Shown piece after piece: positions 27,946 through 37,177 of a DNA stretch of 64,000 nucleotides (positions are counted from its first letter, which is position 1; each line of letters starts with the position of its first letter). The translations under genes were made by a program, and so were the position numbers. Source of the DNA: Fructilactobacillus carniphilus (GTDB taxonomy: Bacteria; Bacillota; Bacilli; Lactobacillales; Lactobacillaceae). The stretch is from the NCBI RefSeq assembly GCF_024029675.1, contig NZ_CP097121.1:372001-436000 (forward strand), in the 5' to 3' direction. Below the pieces are notes generated by a model. The model saw nothing but the letters and a program-made list of their open reading frames with translations. It had not been told where the DNA came from and ran no database searches.

Positions 27946-28791
27946 TACGGAAGCACAAATTTGATCAAGAAATGGTCCGTAACTTTCGCCAAAAAGGACG
28001 ACGTGCATTAAAACGTAGTAGAAGCGATACCAAATGAGTCGTGCTTCAATGCCGGGACGGAACGGATAAACCTGTTGATAGCCTTGGTAAAAGGCATCTG
28101 TAAACCCACCAAAAACGGTAGTGACACCGAGGTCAAATTCGCGATCTCCATAATAAACGTCTGGGTCAATCAATACTGGTTGGTGAGCTGCGTTAAACAA
28201 CGCATTACCGGACCAGAGATCACCATGAAGCAGACTCGGAGTGATTTCATGCTCTGCTTCATATTGTTGCATTTGTTTAATAATTAAAGCTAAGGCCGCA
28301 GCTCGTTTTGAGTTCCAGCGGCCTTTTTGTTGGGCTAAATCCGCAAGAGGTTGCAGACGTTGGTTCGCAAAAAAAGTGGTCCAGCTAGTTTGCCACTGGT
28401 TATTTTTCGGGAAGCGCCCGAGTTGAAAGTCGTGTTCGAGACCAAAGCGCTCTTCATGTTGCTGGTGGACCTTGGCCACCATTTTCCCTAGCGCTAATTG
28501 GTCGCCGGTGCCAATGTCTAACCAGTTTAGCAGTAAAAAGCCATCCGTTCCAATGGTTCCACTGGTAATTACCTGGGGAACGCGCGCCACATCGCCAATC
28601 AGGTTTAAGCCTTCAATTTCGTGGGCGAAAAAAGCTTGCCCGCGACCAGGCTGCACCTTTAAAAAATAGCGTTGGTCTTTTTTGGTTACAATTTCATACG
28701 CTTCGTTAATGTCACCACCCGAAACGGGGGTTACCGTTTGGATGTTATTAATGGGTAATTGTGCTAACCATTCTGAATTTAACGTTTTCAT
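27937..28791 (-). CDS. Fructosamine kinase family protein
   Basis: A 284-residue protein of the fructosamine/ketosamine-3-kinase family, which phosphorylates sugar adducts on amines so that they decompose (deglycation). The kinase-like fold is shown by the N-terminal lobe VSGGDINEAYEIVTK with Lys in YFLKVQPGRG, the catalytic loop LLHGDLWSGNALF near residue 190 and the DFG-like metal site VLIDPDVYYGDREFDLG. TAGGAGGTT lies 6 bases before the ATG. It follows the amidase gene by 15 bases on the same strand. A role in reversing glycation is inferred from the family. Confidence 0.9.
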   Translation of the reverse strand: MKTLNSEWLAQLPINNIQTVTPVSGGDINEAYEIVTKKDQRYFLKVQPGRGQAFFAHEIEGLNLIGDVARVPQVITSGTIGTDGFLLLNWLDIGTGDQLALGKMVAKVHQQHEERFGLEHDFQLGRFPKNNQWQTSWTTFFANQRLQPLADLAQQKGRWNSKRAAALALIIKQMQQYEAEHEITPSLLHGDLWSGNALFNAAHQPVLIDPDVYYGDREFDLGVTTVFGGFTDAFYQGYQQVYPFRPGIEARLIWYRFYYVLMHVVLFGESYGPFLDQICASVLQ

Positions 28792-28806
28792 GAGAACCTC
28801 CTAAAA

Positions 28807-29655
28807 TTAATCGTGGTCGTTAACGTATTCCTTAATCCCGGCAGTGATTTCTGCGGCGGCTTGTTTGCGGTAGTTTGGATTTTCAATTCTTTTAAAATCA
28901 AGATCATTATTCATATAACCCATCTCTAATAAAACCGCAGGGACAGAATTATCGCGGATGACGAGATAATCGCCCATTTTAACACCTTTATTTTCGAGCC
29001 CCAGATGACCCAATTGATTGTTGATGGACTGGGCGAGCTGTTTGGATGCTCCTGGATGGTAATAATAGGTCGTAAAGCCGGTTCCCGAATTGGTCGTGGC
29101 CGCAGAGTCAAAATGAAAGCTGACAAAGAGGTTGGCTTGTTGTGCCGCTGCTAAGCGTGGTCGTTGCTTGAGTCCGACCGTCTGATCCTTAGTTCTAGTC
29201 ATAATGACGTTGGTTCCACTTTTTTGTAGATTACTAGCAACTTGCTGGGCAAGTTTTAAGGTATATTTTTTCTCCGGTTGGTTCGAATTAGCTAGGGCGC
29301 CGGAGTCATGACCACCGTGACCAGGATCTAACACAATGGTCGTTTCTGCTAACTTACTAGCCGTTTTGACCTGGGAATGCTTATTTAATAGCCAGTTAGG
29401 GACCCAACCAATTTTTTGTTGTTGGTATACCACTTGAGCCCACTGCCGGTTTTTGGTGATGATTTGGACTCGATCACCGCGATTAACGGTCCCAATCGTC
29501 TGACTGGTGGGCGTCGGTGCTGCTTTAATGGCGAGTTGGTTAAGGGGCACGGCCACGTTGTTACGTAAAAGCATGGTGCCGATGACTAATCCGGTTCCTA
29601 AAATTACCAAAATGGTAACCCAAAAGCCCCGTCGATTTCGTATTTTAAAGTGCAT
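28807..29655 (-). CDS. N-acetylmuramoyl-L-alanine amidase with SH3 domain (LytH-like)
   Basis: A 282-residue cell-wall hydrolase anchored by an N-terminal membrane segment (about residues 11-28, FWVTILVILGTGLVIGTM). An SH3b domain (about 35-85, TVNRGDRVQIITKNRQW) follows, and a zinc amidase_3 domain from about residue 100: DPGHGGHDSGA with a zinc His, a later FVSFHFDSAA, and the catalytic Glu in VLLEMGYMNND. LytH in Bacillus and Staphylococcus trims peptidoglycan and sits beside rel-dtd; here the neighbourhood is kept but the gene is inverted. It is probably transcribed with the fructosamine kinase gene. Confidence 0.92.
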   Translation of the reverse strand: MHFKIRNRRGFWVTILVILGTGLVIGTMLLRNNVAVPLNQLAIKAAPTPTSQTIGTVNRGDRVQIITKNRQWAQVVYQQQKIGWVPNWLLNKHSQVKTASKLAETTIVLDPGHGGHDSGALANSNQPEKKYTLKLAQQVASNLQKSGTNVIMTRTKDQTVGLKQRPRLAAAQQANLFVSFHFDSAATTNSGTGFTTYYYHPGASKQLAQSINNQLGHLGLENKGVKMGDYLVIRDNSVPAVLLEMGYMNNDLDFKRIENPNYRKQAAAEITAGIKEYVNDHD

Positions 29656-29776
29656 GTTTTTTCCTCACTAAGATTAAAATAATTCCTTAGCTAATATCAT
29701 ATAACTTTTTCAGACTTCTGACAGTAAATCTCAATTAGGTCCTTGACTTTCGGATGGCTTTTGATTAGGGTAAAAT

Positions 29777-29974
29777 CAAGCGTTAGTTCGGTGATAACGA
29801 AGAGTATCAAGTAACCATTTTTCAGAAAGCGTTCGGGAGTGGAAGAACGCAATGAAGTGCTTGAAAAGACGCGTTTGGAACTACCTAATGGAAAAATTAA
29901 ATAGAGTTAAAAGTGATAAAAAAAGGTGGTACCGTGCATTTGCGCCCTTAGAGCAATTTTGCATGGTCTTTTTT
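29777..29974 (+). promoter_or_regulatory. T-box riboswitch, Asp specific, upstream of aspS
   Basis: Stem I contains the AG-rich element GATAACGAAGAGTATC and an apical hairpin GCGTTC/GAACGC. The specifier is read as GAC (29868-29870) in TTGAAAAGACGCG. The conserved T-box AAAAGGTGGTACCGTG is at 29921-29936, with the tRNA-end-binding TGGT at 29927-29930. It is followed by the terminator stem ACCGTGCA/TGCATGGT with a T run ending at 29974. Uncharged tRNA-Asp should pair here and permit aspS transcription. A possible -35 TTGACT is at 29743-29748, but no -10 box at good spacing was found. Confidence 0.93.
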
Positions 29975-30012
29975 ATGGAATCAACCGATTAACTCGAAAG
30001 GAAGATTATCAG

Positions 30013-31791
30013 ATGAAACGAACTACCTATGCAGGCGACGTGAACGAACGTTACTTAGACCAAACGGTGACGTTAGACGGTTGGATTGCGAAAAAACGCA
30101 ATCTCGGAAGCTTGATGTTTGTTGATTTACGGGATCGAGCTGGAATTGTACAACTGGTCTTTAACGAAAAAGAAAATCCAGACGCCTTTCAAGTTGCGAG
30201 CCAGGCTAAAAATGAATTTGTGATTGAAGTTCAAGGTCAGGTCGTAGCGCGGTCAGAAAAAGAAATCAATCCGGATCTGTACACGGGAAAAGTTGAAGTT
30301 CACGTTCAAGCAGCGAAGATTTTGAGTACTTCAAAACCAGTGCCCTTTGAAATTAAGGACGATACTAACGCGACGGATGATTTGCGTTTGAAATATCGGT
30401 ACCTTGACCTCCGGCGTCCAGTGATGCAACAGGGGATTTTAATCCGGAACCGGATTTTACAGGCAACCCACCGCTATTTAGATCAACAGGGCTTCATTGA
30501 CATTGAAACGCCAGATTTAACGGCTTCCACACCAGAAGGAGCACGGGATTACCTGGTGCCATCTCGAGTTTACCCGGGTTCATTCTATGCTTTGCCGCAA
30601 TCACCCCAACAATTTAAGCAAATGTTGATGGGGGCTGGCTTTGACCGTTATTACCAAATTGCTCGTTGTTTCCGGGACGAGGATTTGCGAGGTGATCGCC
30701 AACCAGAATTTACGCAAATTGATTTAGAAACTTCGTTTATGAGTGCCAAAGACATTCAAGACATCACCGAAGGTTTAATTAAAGAAGTGATGAAGGATGC
30801 CGTGGATTACGACGTTCAACTGCCGTTTGAACGGATCACCTGGCAAGAATCAATGGATCGATTTGGGACTGACCAACCAGATACCCGCTTTGGCATGGAA
30901 TTAAAGGACGTTTCAGCAATTGTGGCTGGTTCTGACTTTAAGGTTTTTAGTGCTACGATTGAAAACGGGGGACAGGTCAAAGCCATTGCCGTTCCTGGTG
31001 GGGCTGCTGCCTACTCTCGCAAAGACATTGATCAATACACAGACTACGTTAAACGCTTTGGAGCCAAAGGATTAGCCTGGTTGAAGGTAACCGACGACGG
31101 TTTCTCCGGACCAATTGCGAAGTTCTTCAAGGATGCGGATCAAGCCGCTGCTTTGAAAGAGCAAACGGGAGCTAAGAGCGGAGATTTACTGTTATTTGCG
31201 GCTGACCGGGCTAAAGTGGTTGCCGATACCTTAGGTTACTTGCGGGTGGCAATTGCTAAGGAACAAAACATGATTCCAGCCGACAAGTACAACTTCCTGT
31301 GGGTCGTTGACTGGCCGCTCTTTGAATACGATGAAGGAGCCCAACGCTGGACGGCTGCACACCATCCGTTTACGATGCCTAACGAAGGGGATGAGCACTA
31401 CTTAGATGAAGGGGAAGACCCGCATCAAGCTCATGCCCAGAGTTATGACATTATTTTAAACGGTCTTGAACTTGGAGGAGGATCCATCCGGATTCACACG
31501 CGCGAATTACAAGAAAAAATGTTTCGGGCCTTAGGTTTTACTACAGAAAGTGCCGAAGCTCAATTTGGCTACTTCCTACGGGCTTTAGACTACGGTTTTC
31601 CTCCTCATGGTGGGTTAGCCATTGGCTTAGACCGGTTTGCTCGGTTATTGGCAAAACGGGGTAACATCCGGGATGTCATTGCCTTTCCAAAGAACTCGAA
31701 GGCCGTTGATCCATTGACTAATGCTCCGACGCCAGTTTCATCCAAGCAACTGGACGAACTAGGGATTGAAGTCGAAAAACCAACTGATTAA
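30013..31791 (+). CDS. aspS: Aspartyl-tRNA synthetase
   Basis: Class II synthetase charging tRNA-Asp. ATG 30013 (592 residues) follows GAAAGGAAG. The N-terminal OB-fold anticodon domain is recognisable in [22 protein letters not shown]. The catalytic core has motif 2 ([16 protein letters not shown]) and motif 3 ([14 protein letters not shown]), with the bacterial GAD insertion between (about residues 290-420). It is controlled by the Asp T-box immediately upstream. Unlike in many Firmicutes there is no hisS in front of it. Confidence 0.97.
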   Translation: MKRTTYAGDVNERYLDQTVTLDGWIAKKRNLGSLMFVDLRDRAGIVQLVFNEKENPDAFQVASQAKNEFVIEVQGQVVARSEKEINPDLYTGKVEVHVQAAKILSTSKPVPFEIKDDTNATDDLRLKYRYLDLRRPVMQQGILIRNRILQATHRYLDQQGFIDIETPDLTASTPEGARDYLVPSRVYPGSFYALPQSPQQFKQMLMGAGFDRYYQIARCFRDEDLRGDRQPEFTQIDLETSFMSAKDIQDITEGLIKEVMKDAVDYDVQLPFERITWQESMDRFGTDQPDTRFGMELKDVSAIVAGSDFKVFSATIENGGQVKAIAVPGGAAAYSRKDIDQYTDYVKRFGAKGLAWLKVTDDGFSGPIAKFFKDADQAAALKEQTGAKSGDLLLFAADRAKVVADTLGYLRVAIAKEQNMIPADKYNFLWVVDWPLFEYDEGAQRWTAAHHPFTMPNEGDEHYLDEGEDPHQAHAQSYDIILNGLELGGGSIRIHTRELQEKMFRALGFTTESAEAQFGYFLRALDYGFPPHGGLAIGLDRFARLLAKRGNIRDVIAFPKNSKAVDPLTNAPTPVSSKQLDELGIEVEKPTD

Positions 31792-31801
31792 CATTGTGAA
31801 A

Positions 31802-31836
31802 AAGAACGTTGCGAATGGTTCGTAACTTCTTTTTTT
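31802..31836 (+). terminator. Terminator after aspS
   Basis: AAGAA-C-GTTGCGAA pairs with TTCGTAAC-TTCTT (13 bp including a G-T pair, one bulged C, a 3-base loop), followed by a T run. Confidence 0.85.
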
Positions 31837-31841
31837 CGTGT

Positions 31842-31863
31842 TATACTACTACGTGATAATCAC
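31842..31863 (+). promoter_or_regulatory. -10 box and start-site dyad of the YitT gene
   Basis: TATACT at 31842-31847 lies directly after the aspS terminator; the -35 region is weak. GTGAT-A-ATCAC (31853-31863) is a perfect palindrome at the predicted transcription start and may be an operator. Confidence 0.45.
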
Positions 31864-31888
31864 AATAACTTGAAGTAGAGGGTTGCTT

Positions 31889-32767
31889 ATGGACGATGTT
31901 CACAAGGTCATTCGCCGGCACCAAATTATTACGAAACTATCAACCGCATTTATCTATGCGACGTTAGTTTCAATTGCCATGAATTTTTTCTGGACGCCTG
32001 GACATATTTATTCGTCTGGAATTACCGGATTCGCACAGTTATTAAACACCGTTTCCCAACGGTACATGCCGTTTACGTTATCAACGGCGCTGGCATTGCT
32101 GTTACTAAACGTGCCGCTACTACTATTAGCATGGAAACAAATTGGTCATCAGTTTGCGATTTTTACGTTTATTTCGGTCCTATTAGCCAGTTTTATGATT
32201 AAGATTTTACACCCGTTAACGTTAACATCCGATCCGTTAATCTGTGCGCTCTTTGGGGGGGCTGTGAATGGTTTTGGAACGGGGCTTGCGTTAAAGAATC
32301 AGATTTCAACGGGAGGGTTAGACATCCTGGGAATCGTGATTCAACGAAAAACGGGGCGTTCAATTGGAAACATTAACATTCTCTTTAATTCAATTATCAT
32401 CATTTCAGCTGGATTTATGTACGGGTGGCCGTATGCGTTTTACTCTGCAATTGGGTTGTTTGTGAATGCGAAGGTCATGGATTTAACCTATACTAGACAA
32501 CAACGGATGGAAGTCATGATTGTGACGGACTTTCCTAAAACGGTTGTTGATAGTGTGCAAAATCACCTCCGGCGCGGAATTACCATCGTGCACAACGCGG
32601 AAGGGGCCTATCATCATGATAAGAAAGCAATTCTCTTTACGGTTATTTCCCGGTACGAGAAAAATGAATTAGATGAAGCCCTGCAGGAAGCTGATCCTAA
32701 TGCTTTTGCGGTGGCGTTGGATGTAGATGAAGTGTTTGGTCATTTCTACGAGACCAAGCCGAAATAA
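31889..32767 (+). CDS. YitT family membrane protein (DUF161/DUF2179)
   Basis: A 292-residue membrane protein of the YitT family. About five or six hydrophobic segments fill residues 15-200 (for example FIYATLVSIAMNFF, LALLLLNVPLLLLAW, IIIISAGFMYGWPYAFYSAIGLF), with the family motif STGGLDILGIVI around residue 140. A cytoplasmic DUF2179 domain forms the C-terminus (about 205-290, MEVMIVTDFPKTVVDSVQ). The start is ATG 31889, preceded by AGAGGG; the TTG at 31883 lies closer to that site. Transport or sensing roles have been suggested for the family, but no substrate is known. Confidence 0.9.
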   Translation: MDDVHKVIRRHQIITKLSTAFIYATLVSIAMNFFWTPGHIYSSGITGFAQLLNTVSQRYMPFTLSTALALLLLNVPLLLLAWKQIGHQFAIFTFISVLLASFMIKILHPLTLTSDPLICALFGGAVNGFGTGLALKNQISTGGLDILGIVIQRKTGRSIGNINILFNSIIIISAGFMYGWPYAFYSAIGLFVNAKVMDLTYTRQQRMEVMIVTDFPKTVVDSVQNHLRRGITIVHNAEGAYHHDKKAILFTVISRYEKNELDEALQEADPNAFAVALDVDEVFGHFYETKPK

Positions 32768-32808
32768 AAACTGGACAGTAACTTAGAAAGTGACGGAATG
32801 AAGAGCAG

Positions 32809-33981
32809 ATGAAAACATTTTATGTTTGGGTAGTGCGGTTCCTTTCCTTATTATTCTATTTAAGACCGAAGAAAAATGTTTATTATTTAATGAGTTACAG
32901 TAATAATCTGCATATGATTAAGCGGATTGCAGCGGAACTACCAGCGGGGCAAAAGTTAGTGGTCATCTATAATCCCCGGACGTTGGCTGCGGCTTATGAC
33001 TTACGGGCCTTTGGACTAAAAACAATTCAGCTGCGGATGAGTATTTCTTTCTTATTCCATCGGATTCCCCAGCTAATGACAGCACGCTTGATTTTTTGTG
33101 ACAATTATTACGCCCTACTAGCAGGCTTAATTCGTCCCAAAGACAAGACTAAAATCATTCAACTTTGGCATGCCGATGGCACCATTAAATGTTTTGGCTG
33201 GGAAGATCCAGGTCAACGACAAAATAGTTGGTTTAAGCGGCGGCGTCACCAGTTAGTTTATGACAAGTTTGATGACTACGTGGTGGCATCTCAAGCAATG
33301 GGTGACGTTTTTCAACGGAGCTTTAAACAGTCTGCTAGTAAAATGCAGTACCTAGGAACCCCGCGGTCGGATCGCTTGTTTAGTGACAACTGGTTGCAAA
33401 CGGTCCGGCAACGAGTTTTAACCGCTGCTCCGGAATTGAAAGACAAACGAGTCATTTTATACGCGCCAACCTATCGGAGTGCCGAACACGTTAATCCCCC
33501 GGTAGGGACCATTGAAGCTCTGGCCGCAGATCCAAATGCCGTAGTGGCAGTAAAATTGTACCAAGAAGTTAATCGTGAAAAACTAGAAATGGAACAGTTT
33601 AAGCATGCCAATGTGAAAATTTACGATGAATTTACCACTACCGACTTAATGACGTTAGCAGACACGTTAGTGACGGATTATTCTTCGTTTATCTTTGACT
33701 TTAGTTTAATGCCTCAAGCTCGCTCGGCCATTTTCTTTATGTATGACTTGAAACACTATGAACAACAACCAGGGGTGCAAAAGGGGTTTGAGAAGTGGTT
33801 GCCCACTACCCCAGTTAGAACGGTTGCTGATTTAAAACAGGCGGTCTTGGCGGATCAACCCGTGAACTTTGCTACCTTTAATGACCAATGGAACACCTAT
33901 AACGATGGAAAAGCGTATAAACGAGTGATTGACAAGTATGTCATTGGTCGTGAGGACGCTGCGGAGGATTATGATGAGTGA
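32809..33981 (+). CDS. CDP-glycerol glycerophosphotransferase family protein (teichoic acid synthesis type)
   Basis: A 390-residue protein of the TagB/TagF glycerophosphotransferase family, which transfers glycerol phosphate from CDP-glycerol to lipid-linked teichoic acid intermediates at the cytoplasmic membrane face. Near the N-terminus is a hydrophobic stretch ([13 protein letters not shown]). The C-terminal transferase domain carries [14 protein letters not shown] (catalytic-type His), [18 protein letters not shown] and the conserved [14 protein letters not shown]. Full TagF polymerases are much longer, so a TagB-like primase or a single-addition enzyme fits better. No other teichoic acid gene is nearby. 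It overlaps nfo by 8 bases. Confidence 0.88.
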   Translation: MKTFYVWVVRFLSLLFYLRPKKNVYYLMSYSNNLHMIKRIAAELPAGQKLVVIYNPRTLAAAYDLRAFGLKTIQLRMSISFLFHRIPQLMTARLIFCDNYYALLAGLIRPKDKTKIIQLWHADGTIKCFGWEDPGQRQNSWFKRRRHQLVYDKFDDYVVASQAMGDVFQRSFKQSASKMQYLGTPRSDRLFSDNWLQTVRQRVLTAAPELKDKRVILYAPTYRSAEHVNPPVGTIEALAADPNAVVAVKLYQEVNREKLEMEQFKHANVKIYDEFTTTDLMTLADTLVTDYSSFIFDFSLMPQARSAIFFMYDLKHYEQQPGVQKGFEKWLPTTPVRTVADLKQAVLADQPVNFATFNDQWNTYNDGKAYKRVIDKYVIGREDAAEDYDE

Positions 33982-34882
33982 TGAATTATTACTAGGATCG
34001 CACGTGGGCTTAAAAGCTCCGAAAATGTTTTTGGGATCTGCTGAAGAAGCGGCAGGCAATGATGAAACGGCTTTTATGGTGTATACCGGGGCCCCGCAAA
34101 ATTCACGCCGCAAGCCGTTAGACGAGCTCCAAATTCCGGCGGGTAAGGAATACATGCACAGTCACAATTTACAGGAAGTCGTTGTGCATGCTCCTTATAT
34201 CATTAACTTAGCCAACACGAAAAAGCCCCATAGTTTTGATTTTGCGGTTGATTTTTTGCGCAAGGAAATTGAACGTTCGGAAGCACTCGGAGCTACGCAG
34301 ATTGTGTTGCACCCGGGCTCGCACGTGGGGGCGGGAATTGATGCAGGCTTACAACAAATTATCAAGGGTTTAAACCAGGTGATTACTCCAGAGCAAAAGA
34401 TCCAAATCGCGCTTGAAACGATGGCTGGCAAGGGCACGGAGGTTGGAACGACGTTTGAACAATTGCAGACTATCATTGCTGGGGTTGACCATGATGAAAA
34501 ACTGTCAGTAACCTTTGACACTTGCCATATGTATGATGCAGGATATGACGTCAAGGATGATTTTGCCGGAGTACTAGCCGAATTTGACCAGGTAATCGGG
34601 TTAGACCGGCTCAAGGTGATTCATCTGAACGATGACAAAAATCCCCTTGGTAGTCATAAGGACCGTCATGAAAACATTGGGTTTGGCACGATTGGGTTTA
34701 CTGCTCTAAACGCCATTGCTCATGATCCAAAATTGGCGACCGTTCCCAAAATTATGGAAACGCCCGCCATTAAGGTAAATGATAAAGTTAAAATTGATCC
34801 CCACGGGGCAGAAGTTGCCATGCTTCGTCGGCAAGAATTTGACCCCGAAATGATTGAAAAACTTATTGCTACGGCTGAGTAA
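33974..34882 (+). CDS. nfo: Endonuclease IV (AP endonuclease)
   Basis: Nfo cuts DNA at abasic sites in base excision repair, using three zinc ions. The 302-residue TIM barrel has the family signatures [15 protein letters not shown] at the N-terminus, [11 protein letters not shown] (about residue 115), [12 protein letters not shown] (about 157), [13 protein letters not shown] (about 192), [20 protein letters not shown] (about 220) and the final MET segment. The ATG at 33974 is 6 bases from GGAGG (33963-33967); ATG 33971 is too close. The gene overlaps the transferase gene upstream by 8 bases, and its 3' end overlaps the regulator gene on the other strand by 14 bases. Confidence 0.95.
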   Translation: MSDELLLGSHVGLKAPKMFLGSAEEAAGNDETAFMVYTGAPQNSRRKPLDELQIPAGKEYMHSHNLQEVVVHAPYIINLANTKKPHSFDFAVDFLRKEIERSEALGATQIVLHPGSHVGAGIDAGLQQIIKGLNQVITPEQKIQIALETMAGKGTEVGTTFEQLQTIIAGVDHDEKLSVTFDTCHMYDAGYDVKDDFAGVLAEFDQVIGLDRLKVIHLNDDKNPLGSHKDRHENIGFGTIGFTALNAIAHDPKLATVPKIMETPAIKVNDKVKIDPHGAEVAMLRRQEFDPEMIEKLIATAE

Positions 34883-35684
34883 ATTTAGGTAGGCTTTCTG
34901 TGATAATGGAAGCTGTTTCCTCAATTGATTTATCGGCCACTTTAATACACAAACAACCAATTTTTTGATAAAGGTGGTGGGCGTAGTCCAACTCCTTTTT
35001 AATATTGTCAGCGTTAGAATAACGGGTGTCGTTTTCAATCCCGTATTCCTTCATTCGTTGGGCGCGAATTTCCTGTAATTTCTCAATTGAATTAGTCAGT
35101 CCAAAAACTTTCTTGGGGTTTAGGTCCCAAACCTCTTGGGGTAATTGCAGGTTGGGACCAATTGGGACGTTAGCAACCTTATAACTCTTGTTGGCTAAAT
35201 ACAAAGATAGCGGCGTTTTGGAAGTCCGCGAAACACCAAGGATAACGATATCAGCTCTGGCTAAGTTTTCCGGATGCCGACCGTCATCGTTAGCTACCGT
35301 GAATTCGATGGCATCAATTCGTTTGAAGTAGGCGGCGTTGAGGTCATGAACTAAACCAGGAACCGCTGCTGATGATTCGTGGAGGCGTTGTGAAATGATG
35401 TCAATCGGTTTTTGAATGCAATCAAAGCTAAAAAGCTGATTTTCCTCGGCAAATTGCGTTACCATATCGCTTAATTCCGAATCGACAAGGGTATGAAAGA
35501 TGATAGCTTGATTTTCCTTCGCTAACTTTAAAATTCCAGTTAAAATTGATTTAGTTTGAATGAAGGGATACTGGCTAATGTTAGCGTATGCTTCAGGGAA
35601 TTGAGCGGCCGCCGTTTTTGCAAGGGCGGTCCCGGTTTGACCGCTAGAATCAGAAATGACAAACACGTTGTATGTAGTTTTCAT
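34869..35684 (-). CDS. Pyruvate, phosphate dikinase / PEP synthase regulatory protein (DUF299)
   Basis: A 271-residue bifunctional kinase/pyrophosphorylase of the PSRP/YqfL family, which inactivates and reactivates PPDK or PEP synthase by threonine phosphorylation. The N-terminal [15 protein letters not shown] and the nucleotide-binding [15 protein letters not shown] (about residue 150) are diagnostic. AAAGGAG lies before the ATG on the minus strand. The target enzyme is not encoded in the window, so which dikinase it controls cannot be told. If the organism is a lactic acid bacterium, a link to PEP formation from pyruvate would be of interest. Confidence 0.93.
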   Translation of the reverse strand: MKTTYNVFVISDSSGQTGTALAKTAAAQFPEAYANISQYPFIQTKSILTGILKLAKENQAIIFHTLVDSELSDMVTQFAEENQLFSFDCIQKPIDIISQRLHESSAAVPGLVHDLNAAYFKRIDAIEFTVANDDGRHPENLARADIVILGVSRTSKTPLSLYLANKSYKVANVPIGPNLQLPQEVWDLNPKKVFGLTNSIEKLQEIRAQRMKEYGIENDTRYSNADNIKKELDYAHHLYQKIGCLCIKVADKSIEETASIITESLPKFTQP

Positions 35685-35716
35685 AAAGCAACTCCTTTAA
35701 AAAGTGAATTTCTTTT

Positions 35717-35722
35717 ATTATA
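35717..35722 (-). promoter_or_regulatory. -10 box of the PPDK-regulator gene
   Basis: TATAAT on the minus strand about 33 bases before the start codon. The -35 region (CCATTT at 17 bases) is a poor match. Confidence 0.4.
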
Positions 35723-35772
35723 AACTTCTTTTTGCTTTTAAATGGATCAGAACAAAATCTTAAATTAGCCCG

Positions 35773-35801
35773 TTGACGTTAAATTTTTCATAATGTATAA
35801 T
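35773..35801 (+). promoter_or_regulatory. Promoter of rpsU
   Basis: TTGACG (35773-35778) and a consensus TATAAT (35796-35801) with a 17-base spacer: one of the strongest promoters in the window, as expected for a ribosomal protein. Confidence 0.88.
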
Positions 35802-35855
35802 TAAGCTTGTCAGATAGACGCTGGCACTATTTAAGCTCGGAGGGAGGGATTTTAC

Positions 35856-36056
35856 ATGTCAAAAACCGTTGTTCGTAAGAACGAATCTCTTGAAGATGCT
35901 CTTCGTCGCTTTAAACGGACTGTTTCAAAAAGCGGAACTCTCCAGGAATTTCGTAAACGTGAATTTTACGAAAAGCCTAGCGTTAAACGTAAATTAAAAT
36001 CAGAAGCAGCAAGAAAACGTAACAATAAAAAGAAAAAGCGTCGTAACAACTTCTAA
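35856..36056 (+). CDS. rpsU: Small ribosomal subunit protein bS21
   Basis: A 66-residue highly basic protein. The S21 signature is present in [19 protein letters not shown] and [12 protein letters not shown], and the C-terminus is a Lys/Arg/Asn tail ([14 protein letters not shown]) slightly longer than in Bacillus. S21 sits near the anti-Shine-Dalgarno region of 16S rRNA and aids initiation. GGAGGGAGGG lies upstream of the ATG. It has its own strong promoter and a strong terminator, so it is expressed apart from phoH. Confidence 0.96.
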   Translation: MSKTVVRKNESLEDALRRFKRTVSKSGTLQEFRKREFYEKPSVKRKLKSEAARKRNNKKKKRRNNF

Positions 36057-36070
36057 GCAAGTTGCAGCAT

Positions 36071-36107
36071 AAAAAGCACCCCAAAGATGATCTTTGGGGT
36101 GCTTTTT
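36071..36107 (+). terminator. Terminator after rpsU
   Basis: A perfect 17-bp stem AAAAAGCACCCCAAAGA/TCTTTGGGGTGCTTTTT with a 3-base loop. It is symmetrical enough to work in both directions. Confidence 0.94.
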
Positions 36108-36130
36108 ATTGGGGTGGTTTTGTTTTTGTT

Positions 36131-36158
36131 TTGGAAAGCCTTCCGGATATGCTAAAAT
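36131..36158 (+). promoter_or_regulatory. Promoter of the phoH-ybeY-dgkA-era-recO operon
   Basis: TTGGAA (36131-36136), a 16-base spacer and TAAAAT (36153-36158), preceded by TGC as an extended -10. Confidence 0.65.
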
Positions 36159-36205
36159 TTAACTAAAACAAATTTATGAAAACTGATTTAAGGAGATATA
36201 TTTGA

Positions 36206-37168
36206 TTGATTGAAAATTTTGAATATCAAAAACAATTACCGCTGAACAATCCTAATGATCAAGCAGTGCTTTTTGGAACTCAAGATGCGTTAGTTAAAAT
36301 TATTGAGGATGAATTGCAAACTTCGATTCGCTATGCCAATGGAATCGTGAAAATCGAAGGTCATGATGAAGCAGACGTGCAGTTGACGCATGATATTTTG
36401 TTTAACCTTTTGAAATTGATTCACGCTGGCATTCATCCGACCGAAAGCGATTACGTTTCGGCCGTGAACCTTGGGCGCCAAGGACGAATTAGTTCTCTGC
36501 CGGATCTTTATAACCAGGTCTTGATTAAAGATAACAAGGGTAAGCCGGTACGGGTCAAGAACTTTGGACAGCGTCAATATATTCAAGCAATTAATCAACA
36601 TGACATTACCTTTGGAATTGGTCCTGCCGGAACGGGGAAAACCTATCTCGCCGTGGTGATGGCAGTGGCTGCCCTTAAAAAGGGAAAAGTCGATAAGATT
36701 GTTTTGACTAGACCTGCAGTGGAAGCTGGGGAAAGCCTCGGTTTCTTACCGGGGGACTTGAAGGAAAAGGTCGATCCGTACCTGCGGCCGTTGTATGATT
36801 CTCTGTATGCCATTTTAGGGAAAGATCATACGGATCGCTTGATTGAGCGAGGTGTGATTGAAATTGCGCCGTTGGCTTACATGCGGGGGCGAACGCTGGA
36901 GAATGCCTTTGTGATTTTGGATGAAGCGCAAAATACCACGAATCCCCAGATGAAAATGTTTTTAACCCGGCTGGGCTTTAACTCTAAAATGATTGTCAAT
37001 GGTGATATTCAACAAATTGATCTGAAGGGAAACGTTGCGAGTGGGTTGGTAACCGCTCCCCACATCCTAGCTAACATTGATGACATTGCGGTGGTTCGAA
37101 TGACAGCAGCCGATGTGGTGCGAAATCCAGTGGTTGCTAAAATCATTACCGCTTATGAAGCCGAATAA
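36206..37168 (+). CDS. phoH: PhoH family ATPase
   Basis: A 320-residue cytoplasmic ATPase. Walker A is GIGPAGTGKTYLAVV (about residue 140) and Walker B FVILDEAQNTTNPQMKMFL (about 240), in the characteristic PhoH core (KIVLTRPAVEAGESLGFLPG). PhoH-like proteins are thought to act in RNA metabolism with YbeY, whose gene follows. The start is a TTG at 36206, 10 bases from AGGAG; no better ATG is available. The gene order phoH-ybeY-dgkA-era-recO is the standard Firmicutes operon. Confidence 0.93.
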   Translation: MIENFEYQKQLPLNNPNDQAVLFGTQDALVKIIEDELQTSIRYANGIVKIEGHDEADVQLTHDILFNLLKLIHAGIHPTESDYVSAVNLGRQGRISSLPDLYNQVLIKDNKGKPVRVKNFGQRQYIQAINQHDITFGIGPAGTGKTYLAVVMAVAALKKGKVDKIVLTRPAVEAGESLGFLPGDLKEKVDPYLRPLYDSLYAILGKDHTDRLIERGVIEIAPLAYMRGRTLENAFVILDEAQNTTNPQMKMFLTRLGFNSKMIVNGDIQQIDLKGNVASGLVTAPHILANIDDIAVVRMTAADVVRNPVVAKIITAYEAE

Positions 37169-37177
37169 GGAGTACAG

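Noticed and set aside
29830..29851. GCGTTC...GAACGC in the aspS leader as a second LexA box
   Set aside because: The half-sites are in the wrong orientation and spacing for CGAAC-N4-GTTCG. It is the apical hairpin of T-box stem I.
33832..34155. A 107-codon minus-strand frame across the transferase-nfo junction
   Set aside because: It crosses two well-supported overlapping genes on the plus strand and has no ribosome binding site or family similarity.
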